DNA of 64,000 nucleotides from Halobacillus hunanensis. GTDB lineage: Bacteria > Bacillota > Bacilli > Bacillales > Halobacillaceae. The stretch spans positions 372,001-436,000 of the forward strand of contig NZ_FVZB01000006.1 of assembly GCF_900166655.1 (NCBI RefSeq), read 5' to 3'. The position numbers and the translations under genes were made by a program. The notes beneath the pieces are model-generated. The model saw nothing but the letters and a program-made list of their open reading frames with translations. It had not been told where the DNA came from and ran no database searches. Below, in pieces: positions 54,064 through 61,426 of the stretch. The stretch's first letter is position 1, and each line of letters begins with the position of its first letter.

Positions 54064-55296
54064 TTATTCCTCATTATTCTGCTGCTCTTCACTTTTAGAA
54101 GAATTCTGGTCAGATTGTTGGTTTTGTTCCTCCTGTTGCTGTTGTTCTTGTTCCTTTACATACTCATCCAGCTCAGTCTGGATACTGTCCAGTTTCTGTT
54201 GTTTTTCTTCTCCTGAAAGGCTGTCATTATCTTTGACGTCCTCTCGCAAGTTCAACAGCGCAAACATAATGAGATCACGATCCTCAAGCGATCTGGCCAA
54301 ATCAACCGCTTTTTCGTTCATACCGCGTCCAACATGAATCCAATATAGGAAATATCGATTATCTGATTGAAGTGTGATCGTGTTCTGAATGTTCTTCTTC
54401 TGCTCAGCGGTAAGCGACTCATTTACGATATAGGAAGTAGCCAGTTGAAACTGCGTAACATACGGCATATCTTCAGCATCATAACCATCCAATGTCTCCA
54501 CCACTTCGCTATAATTACTATTTAAAAAGAATTCACTGGTCTCTATGTACGCTTCTTGTTTAGGCTGAATAAAAAAGATCGAATAAATCGTAAATACGAG
54601 AATAGGAACGAGCAGAACGATGCTTCCAATTAACATATACTTACGAATCTTCCACTTTTTCTTTGGTTCCTTAACCAGCTCTTTTTCTTTGTTTTCAAGA
54701 CTGCGAATATGACGTCCAATCAATTCACGTAAAGTATGGGTATCCTCAGCATACAACATTTCTTTTACCGCATCGGACAACTTCAATGTATCCCTGTATT
54801 TCAAATACCTTTCAAAACTTTGCGACCCATCAACAGCCGCTGCCACTGCCGCTTTGAGTTCTTCAAATACCCGCTCTTCCTCCTTCTCATAAGGAGGAAG
54901 GCTCTCCGTCACACCGTAATGTAGAAAATAGGGTGTCATGCTTGAATCAATGACAATATTCTCTGGGCAAATCAGTAAGTTTAATCTATTCAACTGGTGA
55001 TCCTCTACTTTTTTGACCAATTGATCAGCAAATAGCCATTTAGCATATTCCTGCTTTTTATGTATGTGCTTAAAATCGATAAACGAAGAAGGAATATGTA
55101 CTGTTATGTTTAACTCATCTTCATCCATTTGAACTTCCTTAGTTAATTCATGATCAGCATCACGAATTAATTCAATTTCAAGCTGATCCTGCAGTCTAAG
55201 CCGAGCTTTTTGAAATGTAATAAGGTAAGAATCATCCTGCTTTTCCAGAACGGCTTCCGTTTTTTCATGAAAATAGGATTGTTTTACATCTGACAT
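54064..55296 (-). CDS. yukC: Type VII secretion protein EssB (YukC)
   Basis: 410 residues. The N-terminal ~200 residues match the cytoplasmic pseudokinase domain of EssB/YukC. One membrane segment lies at about 222-242 (YMLIGSIVLLVPILVFTIYSI), followed by an extracytoplasmic helical domain and a Gln/Glu/Asn-rich tail from about 385 (EQQQQEEQNQQ). It links YukD and EssC in the membrane complex. ATG behind AGGAGCAG, 22 bases after yukD. Confidence 0.94.
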   Translation of the reverse strand: MSDVKQSYFHEKTEAVLEKQDDSYLITFQKARLRLQDQLEIELIRDADHELTKEVQMDEDELNITVHIPSSFIDFKHIHKKQEYAKWLFADQLVKKVEDHQLNRLNLLICPENIVIDSSMTPYFLHYGVTESLPPYEKEEERVFEELKAAVAAAVDGSQSFERYLKYRDTLKLSDAVKEMLYAEDTHTLRELIGRHIRSLENKEKELVKEPKKKWKIRKYMLIGSIVLLVPILVFTIYSIFFIQPKQEAYIETSEFFLNSNYSEVVETLDGYDAEDMPYVTQFQLATSYIVNESLTAEQKKNIQNTITLQSDNRYFLYWIHVGRGMNEKAVDLARSLEDRDLIMFALLNLREDVKDNDSLSGEEKQQKLDSIQTELDEYVKEQEQQQQEEQNQQSDQNSSKSEEQQNNEE

Positions 55297-55318
55297 TGCA
55301 CGCTGCTCCTTTTGAATC

Positions 55319-55558
55319 TTACAAAATTTCTAATTTATCTCCAGAAGTGATGCCACTCTCTTCCAAAGTGGCATTTCCAGCACAAACCATCTGCTTATTC
55401 ACCACACGTACCCAATCTCCGTCGCGAGGAGGTGTGTCTAATTGGGAAACTTGCCAAACGATATCGATTAATCTCTTTACCGTGGAACGGCTGGATAATC
55501 GTAAGTCCAGTTCTTTCTTATGATAGTTTTGTAAATTGATAGATACTTGGATGTACAC
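55319..55558 (-). CDS. yukD: Ubiquitin-like type VII secretion protein YukD (EsaB)
   Basis: 79 residues with a GTG start behind GGGAGAGAGG. It is a small beta-grasp protein: YIQVSINLQNYHKKELDLRL at the start, STVKRLIDIVW and SGITSGDKLEIL at the end, as in B. subtilis YukD. It is a cytoplasmic regulator or component of the T7SS that contacts EssB. In B. subtilis it lies immediately after yukE; here six other genes separate the two. Confidence 0.93.
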   Translation of the reverse strand: MYIQVSINLQNYHKKELDLRLSSRSTVKRLIDIVWQVSQLDTPPRDGDWVRVVNKQMVCAGNATLEESGITSGDKLEIL

Positions 55559-55573
55559 AAGCCTCTCTCCCTT

Positions 55574-56077
55574 CTATTCAAGGCCTTCTACGGTATAATC
55601 AATGTTATGTTCTTCTGCCAGCTTTTCCATGCCCTTTTTATACTCATTAATCGTCGCTTGGGCGTCGGCTATTTGTCGATTCGAGCTATTCATAAGAGCT
55701 TGATCTTTTTTTTTAAGTGCTTCGACAGCGTCCTCAAATCCATTAAGTTGTTTTTCCGCTCCCTCTAAATACTGTTGATGTAAATCTTGTAATTCCTTTG
55801 TTTCAGGTTGAATAGTTTGAAGTTTATCTACTGCTTTCCTATATGTAGGAAGTATCTCTTCTTCCAATGCTTGTTTTAAAGTTTCGTCATTCGTGTAATT
55901 ACTTCCTGTAACACTATGTAAGCTCGTTAGTGTTTGCTCTTCTAACTCTCCAATTGGTTCAAGCTCTTCATTAACATAGTTGAGAAAATCATTTTGAACA
56001 GGTGTCGCGGATTCAGAGCAACCCGCGATAAAAAATATAAGGCATAATCCATAAACAATTCGGTTCCACATTTTCAT
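55574..56077 (-). CDS. Helical lipoprotein inside the T7SS operon
   Basis: 167 residues from the ATG at 56077, with GAAAGGG upstream. A type II signal ends IAGC near residue 18. The mature part is almost wholly helical, with heptad-like stretches (EELEPIGELEEQTLTSLHSV, EALKKKDQAL) and no recognisable domain. It is 15 bases before yukD, so it is probably cotranslated with the machinery rather than with the toxin. Possibly a surface accessory of the secretion machine or a toxin-neutralising lipoprotein. Unrecognised family. Confidence 0.75.
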   Translation of the reverse strand: MKMWNRIVYGLCLIFFIAGCSESATPVQNDFLNYVNEELEPIGELEEQTLTSLHSVTGSNYTNDETLKQALEEEILPTYRKAVDKLQTIQPETKELQDLHQQYLEGAEKQLNGFEDAVEALKKKDQALMNSSNRQIADAQATINEYKKGMEKLAEEHNIDYTVEGLE

Positions 56078-56127
56078 TACCCTTTCAGATATTCTCAATT
56101 CTGAATTTTATTAATCTATAAAATTTA

Positions 56128-56448
56128 TTACTTTATTTGGTGAACACCTTTCAAGTAATTTTTCTTAAATCTTGGGTATATTTTCTTGTAGATAAGAATA
56201 GCAACCGCAATACCAGGGACGGTTGAAATTAAAGCTAAGAAACCATTAGGATGAACAATAACGCCAACCAGAATAAAATAAATTGTAAACAAAAAAAGAA
56301 AACTATATATAAAGAGAAATAATATGTTGAAGTAAACTAAACTTAATATCTTCGCTTTATTCCCCTTTAAAGTTTCGTTCTTGCTCAACTGCCAATTATT
56401 CTTAACTTCTTGGAATGAATTCTTAAAAGGTTCAATTATAAAATTCAT
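56128..56448 (-). CDS. Small two-to-three-helix membrane protein, paralogue of the 60066 gene
   Basis: 106 residues. The N-terminal EPFKNSFQEVKNNWQLSKNE is amphipathic, followed by two long hydrophobic segments (residues ~33-58 and ~64-85) and a basic tail ending GVHQIK. It is about 70% identical by eye to the 60066 gene. Both follow a DUF4176 gene or remnant, so the pair is a mobile unit. In LXG loci such small membrane proteins are candidates for immunity. Function not known. Confidence 0.72.
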   Translation of the reverse strand: MNFIIEPFKNSFQEVKNNWQLSKNETLKGNKAKILSLVYFNILFLFIYSFLFLFTIYFILVGVIVHPNGFLALISTVPGIAVAILIYKKIYPRFKKNYLKGVHQIK

Positions 56449-56462
56449 GTCGTGAACATCCT

Positions 56463-56756
56463 TTAAATAAGTTTCTTTAACTCTCTACGAAAAGCGATTT
56501 CACCATCCGTTATAAGCCCTTGATGGACTACTTCACTAATTTGACTATGATCGAAAAAAACATTCGTATCATTTGAAATATGACCTTGTGGATATGGACA
56601 CGCTACATAATCCCATATTTTATCGTTATTTGCTTGCTCTTGCTTTCTTCCATAAATCATAACTGCCTGTTCTACAAATTCTAAGGTTACTACGGTTCCA
56701 ATAGGCAATAACTCTTCACCTTTTGGAATGTTTAGCGAATTAAAATTCTCAGCCAT
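56463..56756 (-). CDS. DUF4176-type T7SS-associated protein
   Basis: 97 residues, acidic, without signal. LLPIGTVVTLE, VMIYGRKQEQ, WDYVACPYPQGHI, and FFDHSQISEVVHQG match the DUF4176 pattern common next to Firmicutes LXG toxins. The small domain is beta-rich with conserved aromatic residues. Its function is unestablished; a chaperone or immunity-adjacent role is usually supposed. It lies 31 bases after the toxin gene. A decayed second copy is at 60403-60558. Confidence 0.8.
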   Translation of the reverse strand: MAENFNSLNIPKGEELLPIGTVVTLEFVEQAVMIYGRKQEQANNDKIWDYVACPYPQGHISNDTNVFFDHSQISEVVHQGLITDGEIAFRRELKKLI

Positions 56757-56787
56757 AAGATAACAATCTCCCTATTTTAAACTCTAC

Positions 56788-58254
56788 TTAATTCTCTGGT
56801 TCTTTCTCGAAGCTTATGCCAAGCCTGACACCAAATACAAAACGCAAATCCAAAACTGTTTCTTTACCGATTTTAGCTTCTCCCCCAATACTTCCTGCAG
56901 AGGCTCCTAAAGTGAATTTGGTATTAATATCAGTAAAAGGGATACCAATTATTGGGGACACTTCTCCCTCTACTACTGCTACTTTAGCAGCTACCCCAAT
57001 TGAGGAATTATCTACTCCTGCATATGCTTTAGCATTTCCGATGGTTCCTCTAACTTCGATTCCTGACCCCCCTACAAGATTGCCGACGTAATCCAGATTA
57101 CTGACTAGCTGTGTTCTCCCATGCCAAGTAATGCCTGAAGCTTGGGCTTTAACTAGTGGTAATACTGACTTCCCACCTATGCTGGCTTGGCCATCTAATT
57201 TAAGAATATCCTGTCTTAGGGTCCCATCCATAATGTTAGTATTCCACTCACTTCCAGCATAAAGACCGGTAAAGGTACTGGATCCTCCAATTTGATCATC
57301 GGTTTGAAGACCATTTAACCCCTCCCAATCATGGCTGCTTTTTCCGAATCCAGTTCCGACCAAAAAACCTTCTCCGACGTCTTCGCTTTGCCCTAAAAGA
57401 AAGTCATCCTTTGAAGACAGGTCGGTTTCCGATTCTTTACTTATAGCTACATGTTTAGAAACTACTGTATTTAAGTAATTGAAACTATCAAATTTATAAT
57501 TTGAGTTCGGACTAATCCAGTTGTTAAAGCCGGTATATCCATAATTTTTTAAAAAAAGCAAAGATGTTGTCATTATTGGTATTTCACTATTAACCTTTGA
57601 AAAAACTGGGTGAAAATGATGCAAGGCAGACAACTGGTTAGAGTCATAATTTGGGATTGATAACTGACCAAATTGAAACTTAGAATTTATGATTTCTACA
57701 AAGTTAATCATCCATTCTATATCTGTTTGTATAGGTCGGAGAGCAGCAGATTGCTGCTGGTCAAACTCATATAACTTTTGAACCGTTACATTGATTGACT
57801 GTTCTGCTTTCCTAACTTGCTCAACCATCACGTTTTCATCAACTGCGGGAACTGCTACTATGTCTTGAATACCATCTATCGTACGGTTCGCATCTTGTAT
57901 TATACCTGAGCTCATAATTATAAGCTGGCTTAATCCCTGTTGCAGTGATCCTTCTATAAATGACTGATCAATATAACCTTGTTCATGAGGTTCTAAGCTA
58001 TTTAATGAAGAGTTCATTTGATTTAACACTATTTCATATTTAGATAGAAAATTATTCATAAACTGTAGGAATGGCTGATGACACTCTTCATAAAAAGAAC
58101 GAATAGATGAACCACCTCTACCACCAAATGACTCCAAATGCACTAACTGTTGTACAGCACTCTCAATTTTAGAAAAAGAAGCTTTCAAATCTGCTAAAAT
58201 TCCCAACAAATCATTTATGCCATTATGAAAAGAGCTTACATGCAACGTTTTCAA
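56788..58254 (-). CDS. LXG-domain type VII-secreted toxin with glycine-rich C-terminal domain
   Basis: 488 residues, TTG start seven bases after GAGGT. Residues ~1-210 form an LXG domain (FGGRGGSSIRSFYEECHQPF is typical). Residues ~210-330 are a linker with two near-repeated 'GF' loops (GFLVGTGFG). The C-terminal ~150 residues are rich in small amino acids and alternate hydrophobic/polar (VRGTIGNAKAYAGVDNSS; SIGGEAKIGKETVLDL), suggesting a beta-rich or glycine-zipper domain instead of a nuclease or deaminase; I see no catalytic motif. Preceded by two small helical partners, followed by DUF4176 and membrane-protein genes. Antibacterial activity is inferred from the family. Confidence 0.85.
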   Translation of the reverse strand: MKTLHVSSFHNGINDLLGILADLKASFSKIESAVQQLVHLESFGGRGGSSIRSFYEECHQPFLQFMNNFLSKYEIVLNQMNSSLNSLEPHEQGYIDQSFIEGSLQQGLSQLIIMSSGIIQDANRTIDGIQDIVAVPAVDENVMVEQVRKAEQSINVTVQKLYEFDQQQSAALRPIQTDIEWMINFVEIINSKFQFGQLSIPNYDSNQLSALHHFHPVFSKVNSEIPIMTTSLLFLKNYGYTGFNNWISPNSNYKFDSFNYLNTVVSKHVAISKESETDLSSKDDFLLGQSEDVGEGFLVGTGFGKSSHDWEGLNGLQTDDQIGGSSTFTGLYAGSEWNTNIMDGTLRQDILKLDGQASIGGKSVLPLVKAQASGITWHGRTQLVSNLDYVGNLVGGSGIEVRGTIGNAKAYAGVDNSSIGVAAKVAVVEGEVSPIIGIPFTDINTKFTLGASAGSIGGEAKIGKETVLDLRFVFGVRLGISFEKEPEN

Positions 58255-58264
58255 TTTTCAGACC

Positions 58265-58549
58265 TCATTTCATCATAGAACCAGCAACGGTTTCATCGGT
58301 AGCTAACAGTGTTTCAATAGATTGTTTAGTAGCACTCTCATTATTTAATAGAAGAGTTTTATAACTATTGATTAATTGTGCAAGGCTAGAATTTAACTCA
58401 TTAAGTTGATCAACAACATCTAGCCTGTTCTGCCCTGAGACATCCTTTATAGATGGTGGCGTAAGAGATTGAGTTGCAGTTTGAAGATTGGACAAGGCTT
58501 GTTCCACATCGCTAACTCTTAGTTTTATTTCATTACTCAACGAATTCAC
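58265..58549 (-). CDS. YwqI-like (DUF5344) small helical T7SS partner
   Basis: 94 residues with a GTG start. Almost entirely helical with LSNEIKLRVSDVEQALSNLQ at the start. Size, helicity and place directly before an LXG toxin match B. subtilis YwqI (DUF5344). Recent work on LXG toxins shows such WXG100-like partners bind the LXG domain and target it to the secretion machine. It starts 18 bases after the DUF5082-like gene and ends ten bases before the toxin. Confidence 0.78.
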   Translation of the reverse strand: MNSLSNEIKLRVSDVEQALSNLQTATQSLTPPSIKDVSGQNRLDVVDQLNELNSSLAQLINSYKTLLLNNESATKQSIETLLATDETVAGSMMK

Positions 58550-58567
58550 TACCCTTCACTTTTATTA

Positions 58568-58930
58568 TTACTGTCGATCAGGATTCGCTATTTCATACCT
58601 TACGGAATTAATCCTTTGCTCATAAAAAGATAGGTCTAGTTGTAGAGTATTTATTTTGTTGTTAATGATATTCAATACATTTGAAAACTGTTTATAATCT
58701 ATAGACCTATACTGGGTTAATATGCCGTTTATTCTTATATTTTCAAACTCGTCGGTAAGTTGGCCAGCCCATGTTCCAGGAGCTAATTCCGGACGAAGGC
58801 AATTCTTTTGTTGACTGGCGAACTCTTCCCTATAACCATCTAATGTTCTCTCAGCTTCTCTTAGTCTTTGCAATTCTTCTTGTTTTTGAGCCTGCAAACG
58901 ATTGTAATAGCTTAATAGATCAATTAGCAT
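58568..58930 (-). CDS. YwqH-like (DUF5082) small helical T7SS partner
   Basis: 120 residues, ATG behind GGAGGCG. Long helices (YYNRLQAQKQEELQRLREAE) flank a turn with WAGQLTDEFE, a W-x-G type motif near residue 54. It matches B. subtilis YwqH (DUF5082) in length and position. It begins the toxin module, about 120 bases after yukE's terminator. Probably a targeting partner of the LXG toxin. Confidence 0.78.
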   Translation of the reverse strand: MLIDLLSYYNRLQAQKQEELQRLREAERTLDGYREEFASQQKNCLRPELAPGTWAGQLTDEFENIRINGILTQYRSIDYKQFSNVLNIINNKINTLQLDLSFYEQRINSVRYEIANPDRQ

Positions 58931-59013
58931 TTAAGTAACGCCTCCTAAAGTCTAATACAGTTCCTTATACTTTCTTTACATACTGAATTAATACAAAAAG
59001 AAAGTACAAGGAA

Positions 59014-59037
59014 AAAGCACCGCAAAAAGGGTGCTTT
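59014..59037 (-). terminator. Terminator/attenuator directly after yukE
   Basis: AAAGCACC (59014-59021) and GGTGCTTT (59030-59037) form an 8-bp stem; on the minus strand TTTTTCC follows. It separates the WXG100 gene from the toxin and machinery genes. Partial readthrough would give yukE a much higher message level than the rest. Confidence 0.75.
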
Positions 59038-59051
59038 CTCCTGTAAAGTCA

Positions 59052-59345
59052 TTAGCCGCGAATTTGTCCAGCGATTTGCTGATCTGTATCTTCTAATGTA
59101 GTAGCTGTGCTGTTCAGCTGTTGAGAAACCTCAGCTAGCAATGTGCTCATTCTTTCAAATGAAGGACGCAGCTCCTGATACTGAGAAGCAAACGCTTCAC
59201 TGGAAGCACCTTCCCAGATTTCTTGCAACTGGCCGCTCATGCCATCCAAACGTGAGATCAATTCTTGTACATTAGAACTCTCGGTATTATACTGTCTAGC
59301 AAACTCTCTAAGTTCATCTGGTGTTAAACGAATATTATTCGACAT
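59052..59345 (-). CDS. yukE: WXG100 protein YukE (EsxA)
   Basis: 97 residues from the ATG at 59345, with AAAGGAGTGAC upstream; nine upstream bases are not part of the gene. A helix-turn-helix hairpin with the signature WEG in EIWEGASSEAFASQYQ near residue 42. The C-terminal helix ends DQQIAGQIRG. It is the secreted substrate and allosteric trigger of the EssC motor. It is the first gene of the locus and has its own promoter and terminator. Confidence 0.95.
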   Translation of the reverse strand: MSNNIRLTPDELREFARQYNTESSNVQELISRLDGMSGQLQEIWEGASSEAFASQYQELRPSFERMSTLLAEVSQQLNSTATTLEDTDQQIAGQIRG

Positions 59346-59374
59346 AAAAGTCACTCCTTTTCCAGTTTGATTTT

Positions 59375-59403
59375 ATGTTACCCTTGATAATTTTACCAGT
59401 CAA
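59375..59403 (-). promoter_or_regulatory. Sigma-A-type promoter of yukE
   Basis: On the minus strand TTGACT (59398-59403) and TAACAT (59375-59380) are separated by exactly 17 bases, about 30 bases before the start of yukE. This is a good -35 and a fair -10. Confidence 0.65.
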
Positions 59404-59635
59404 TTGAATATATACAATCAGTAATAATTACCTAGTAGTTTTATACAATGACACATAATTACAGCTATTTTATTACCATTTAATTACAATTGAGATTTTA
59501 TTTTGTTTACCACAAAAAACATCTACTATGTAGTCTTGATAACTTGAAAAGAGTAGTGAAGCCATTCTATTCTTTACTAAAATAATTAATTTAACGAATT
59601 CCTAAACATATAAGTCTTCATATGTAATAACATCT
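59404..59635. other. AT-rich spacer upstream of the yukE promoter
   Basis: I see no gene, RNA or strong hairpin in these ~230 bases. It separates the immunity-like island from yukE and may hold regulator sites for the secretion locus. Confidence 0.5.
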
Positions 59636-59947
59636 TTAGATTACCTCCATCAATAAATCGCCGAATACGGAGATTAATACAATGAGTACACCAGAATATA
59701 ATAAAACTAAAATTCGTGCAAAAAACCAATTTGTTTTATTGTAAAAGAACGTTGCTGCATAGTAGCTGAGACCACAAAAATAAAATGAAATGATCGAAGA
59801 GATAAAAAGAAACACTCCATCAAATTCCCTAGTAAGGCAAGGATAAAAGTTACTAATCCCTTTATAGGCAATTAAAAATAATAATCCATATAATAGGTTT
59901 AAAACTAAAAGACCCTGTAAAGCAACAATAAGAACTCCTAAATCCAC
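59636..59947 (-). CDS. Small three-to-four-helix membrane protein, paralogue of the 61098 gene
   Basis: 103 residues with a GTG start behind GAGGTGG. Strongly hydrophobic with about three or four membrane segments. LLYGLLFLIAYKGISN and TNWFFARILVLLY are shared with the product of the gene at 61098 (LLYGAFFLIAYRGISN, FNWFFARLLVLFY). Both are on the minus strand upstream of yukE. Immunity to a membrane-acting LXG toxin is a plausible but untested role. Confidence 0.7.
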   Translation of the reverse strand: MDLGVLIVALQGLLVLNLLYGLLFLIAYKGISNFYPCLTREFDGVFLFISSIISFYFCGLSYYAATFFYNKTNWFFARILVLLYSGVLIVLISVFGDLLMEVI

Positions 59948-60069
59948 TTAACCACCTCTAGTGCCGAATCAAATGTCACGAGTGTTGCATGAATATCTGA
60001 ATGTCTAAACTTAGGGCCTGCCCAAAATACAGGACATCCGTATGGACAAGAATATCGCAAAAATGTCAT
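59938..60069 (-). CDS. Possible 43-codon small gene, coupled to its neighbours
   Basis: An ATG at 60069 overlaps the upstream stop by ATGA, and the frame ends ten bases inside the next gene. The product would begin MTFLRYSCPYGCPVFW and has two closely spaced cysteines (CPYGC). The tight overlaps argue for coding; the short length and lack of homologues I can recognise argue against. It could be the tail of a decayed gene. Confidence 0.3.
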   Translation of the reverse strand: MTFLRYSCPYGCPVFWAGPKFRHSDIHATLVTFDSALEVVKWI

Positions 60070-60389
60070 TTTATTTGTTTAATACCTTTCAAATAATTCA
60101 TCTTTAACTTTGGGTACGCTCTCTTAGAGATAAAGATTGCAAAGGCAATACCTGGAATGGTTGAAATTAAAGCTAAAAAACCAAGAGGTTGAATAATTGC
60201 ACCAACCAAAATAATATAAATTGTAAACAAAATAAGAATGCTATATATAAAGAGGAATAATACATTGAAGTAAACTAAACTTAACACCTTCGCTTTATCC
60301 CCTCTTTTCAAAGCTTCGTTCTTGCACAATTGCCAATTAGTTTTAATTTCTTGGAATGAATTCTTAAATGGCTCAAACATAAGATTCAT
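60066..60389 (-). CDS. Small membrane protein, paralogue of the 56128 gene
   Basis: 107 residues from the ATG at 60389, chosen because it aligns with the start of the 56128 product. EPFKNSFQEIKTNWQL, AKVLSLVYFNVLFLFIYS and GFLALISTIPGIA repeat the 56128 sequence with few changes; the tail is GIKQIK instead of GVHQIK. Two hydrophobic segments. The upstream DNA holds the decayed DUF4176 copy, so gene order matches the operon copy. Candidate immunity or accessory protein. Confidence 0.72.
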   Translation of the reverse strand: MNLMFEPFKNSFQEIKTNWQLCKNEALKRGDKAKVLSLVYFNVLFLFIYSILILFTIYIILVGAIIQPLGFLALISTIPGIAFAIFISKRAYPKLKMNYLKGIKQIK

Positions 60390-60402
60390 GGTTGCAAACA
60401 TC

Positions 60403-60558
60403 CTTTAACTCCGTATGAGAAACGTTTTCACCCAGAGATATCAATCTTTTATGTACTTCTTTATTTTGACTATGGTCAACATTCGTATCAATTGAGCTTT
60501 TAGAGATGAGCACGCTACTTAATCCGATATTTTACCTTTATTTACTTGCTCCTCCTTT
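60403..60558 (-). pseudogene. Decayed copy of the DUF4176 gene
   Basis: The stretch aligns at DNA level with the DUF4176 gene at 56463-56756. Examples: CAACATTCGTATCA, CACGCTAC-TAATCC-ATATTTTA and TTACTTGCTC are shared in the same order and orientation. About half the gene is missing and no frame is open. It sits directly upstream of the paralogue of the gene that follows the intact copy. Confidence 0.65.
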
Positions 60559-60566
60559 CAATAAAA

Positions 60567-60830
60567 TTATTCTTCTTCCTCCCATCCCTCTCCTTCTTCA
60601 AATAACTCAGGTGCATATTGTTCCAAAGGCTCAAACACCCATTTAGCCAATTCCTTATTAAACAGCAATTGATAAGTTGGTATCACAATCTCCTTTGTAG
60701 AGGTTTCAATGATAAACCCTTCAAAAATCACCGTCCAAAACTTTTTTCTATTTAAACCATAGGCAAACGAAGATACTGTTTCAAAAGGTATTTTCTCATC
60801 TTTATAGTAAAAACCGGATTCATCGAACAT
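60567..60830 (-). CDS. Small soluble beta-rich protein, or 3' part of a split gene
   Basis: 87 residues. FDESGFYYKDEKIPFETVSSF and IIETSTKEIVIP resemble the PH-like C-terminal half of YcxB-type proteins. The tail is very acidic (EEGEGWEEEE). The ATG overlaps the stop of the 60830 gene (TAATG), so either the two are coupled or they are one gene split by a frameshift in the A-rich run near 60841. Confidence 0.55.
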   Translation of the reverse strand: MFDESGFYYKDEKIPFETVSSFAYGLNRKKFWTVIFEGFIIETSTKEIVIPTYQLLFNKELAKWVFEPLEQYAPELFEEGEGWEEEE

Positions 60831-61117
60831 TAATAAGATAATTTTTGAGGCTTAAAAAGAAAATAGGTACAGGATAGAAATGCCGTTAGGAAAAATAGTA
60901 GAATAATCGAAACCGATAAGTAAATGAAAACCTTTGACAATGAACTTTCATTGACTATAAAATCACTGAAAAGGACAAGCGATATCACAGCTATGAATAT
61001 AAATGCTACAGATGCTTTTATGGCAACTGTTTTTCGGTTGTATGTAATATAGTGCATGTACTCCCCCCACGGACTTAACCATGTTACTGTTTCTTTTTTA
61101 TAAAGATCCAAAAACAT
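60830..61117 (-). CDS. Small two-helix membrane protein, or 5' part of a split gene
   Basis: 95 residues, with membrane segments at about residues 31-50 and 62-90. The N terminus has YKKETVTWLSPWGEYMHYITYNR broken by aromatic residues. Together with the next gene it would give the two-helix plus PH-like layout of YcxB-type proteins. It overlaps the 61098 gene by 20 bases. Function unknown. Confidence 0.55.
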   Translation of the reverse strand: MFLDLYKKETVTWLSPWGEYMHYITYNRKTVAIKASVAFIFIAVISLVLFSDFIVNESSLSKVFIYLSVSIILLFFLTAFLSCTYFLFKPQKLSY

Positions 61118-61400
61118 TAATCATAACTAGTATTAGGGCAATATGAATAATAAGATAAAACAGTACCAATAATCTTGCAAAAAACCAGTTGAACTTTTCA
61201 TACAGAAAAGTCGCTGTATGGTAACTTAACCCCAATAATGGAAAAAAGACTACCATTCCAATATTGAAAATTATACCAATTTGTTCTTCAGAGATCCATT
61301 CATATAGATTACTGATTCCTCTATAAGCTATAAGGAAGAAGGCACCATACAATAAGTTTGTCACCAGGAAAAAAATAATTGCAAATATAACGTAATCCAT
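61098..61400 (-). CDS. Small membrane protein, paralogue of the 59636 gene
   Basis: 100 residues, ATG behind GAGGTG, three or four membrane segments. NLLYGAFFLIAYRGISNLYEW and FNWFFARLLVLFYL pair with the 59636 product. The duplication of an otherwise unique membrane protein near an LXG locus suggests an immunity cassette array. Confidence 0.7.
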   Translation of the reverse strand: MDYVIFAIIFFLVTNLLYGAFFLIAYRGISNLYEWISEEQIGIIFNIGMVVFFPLLGLSYHTATFLYEKFNWFFARLLVLFYLIIHIALILVMINVFGSL

Positions 61401-61426
61401 CGAAGCACCTCTGTTTTCTCACCCTA

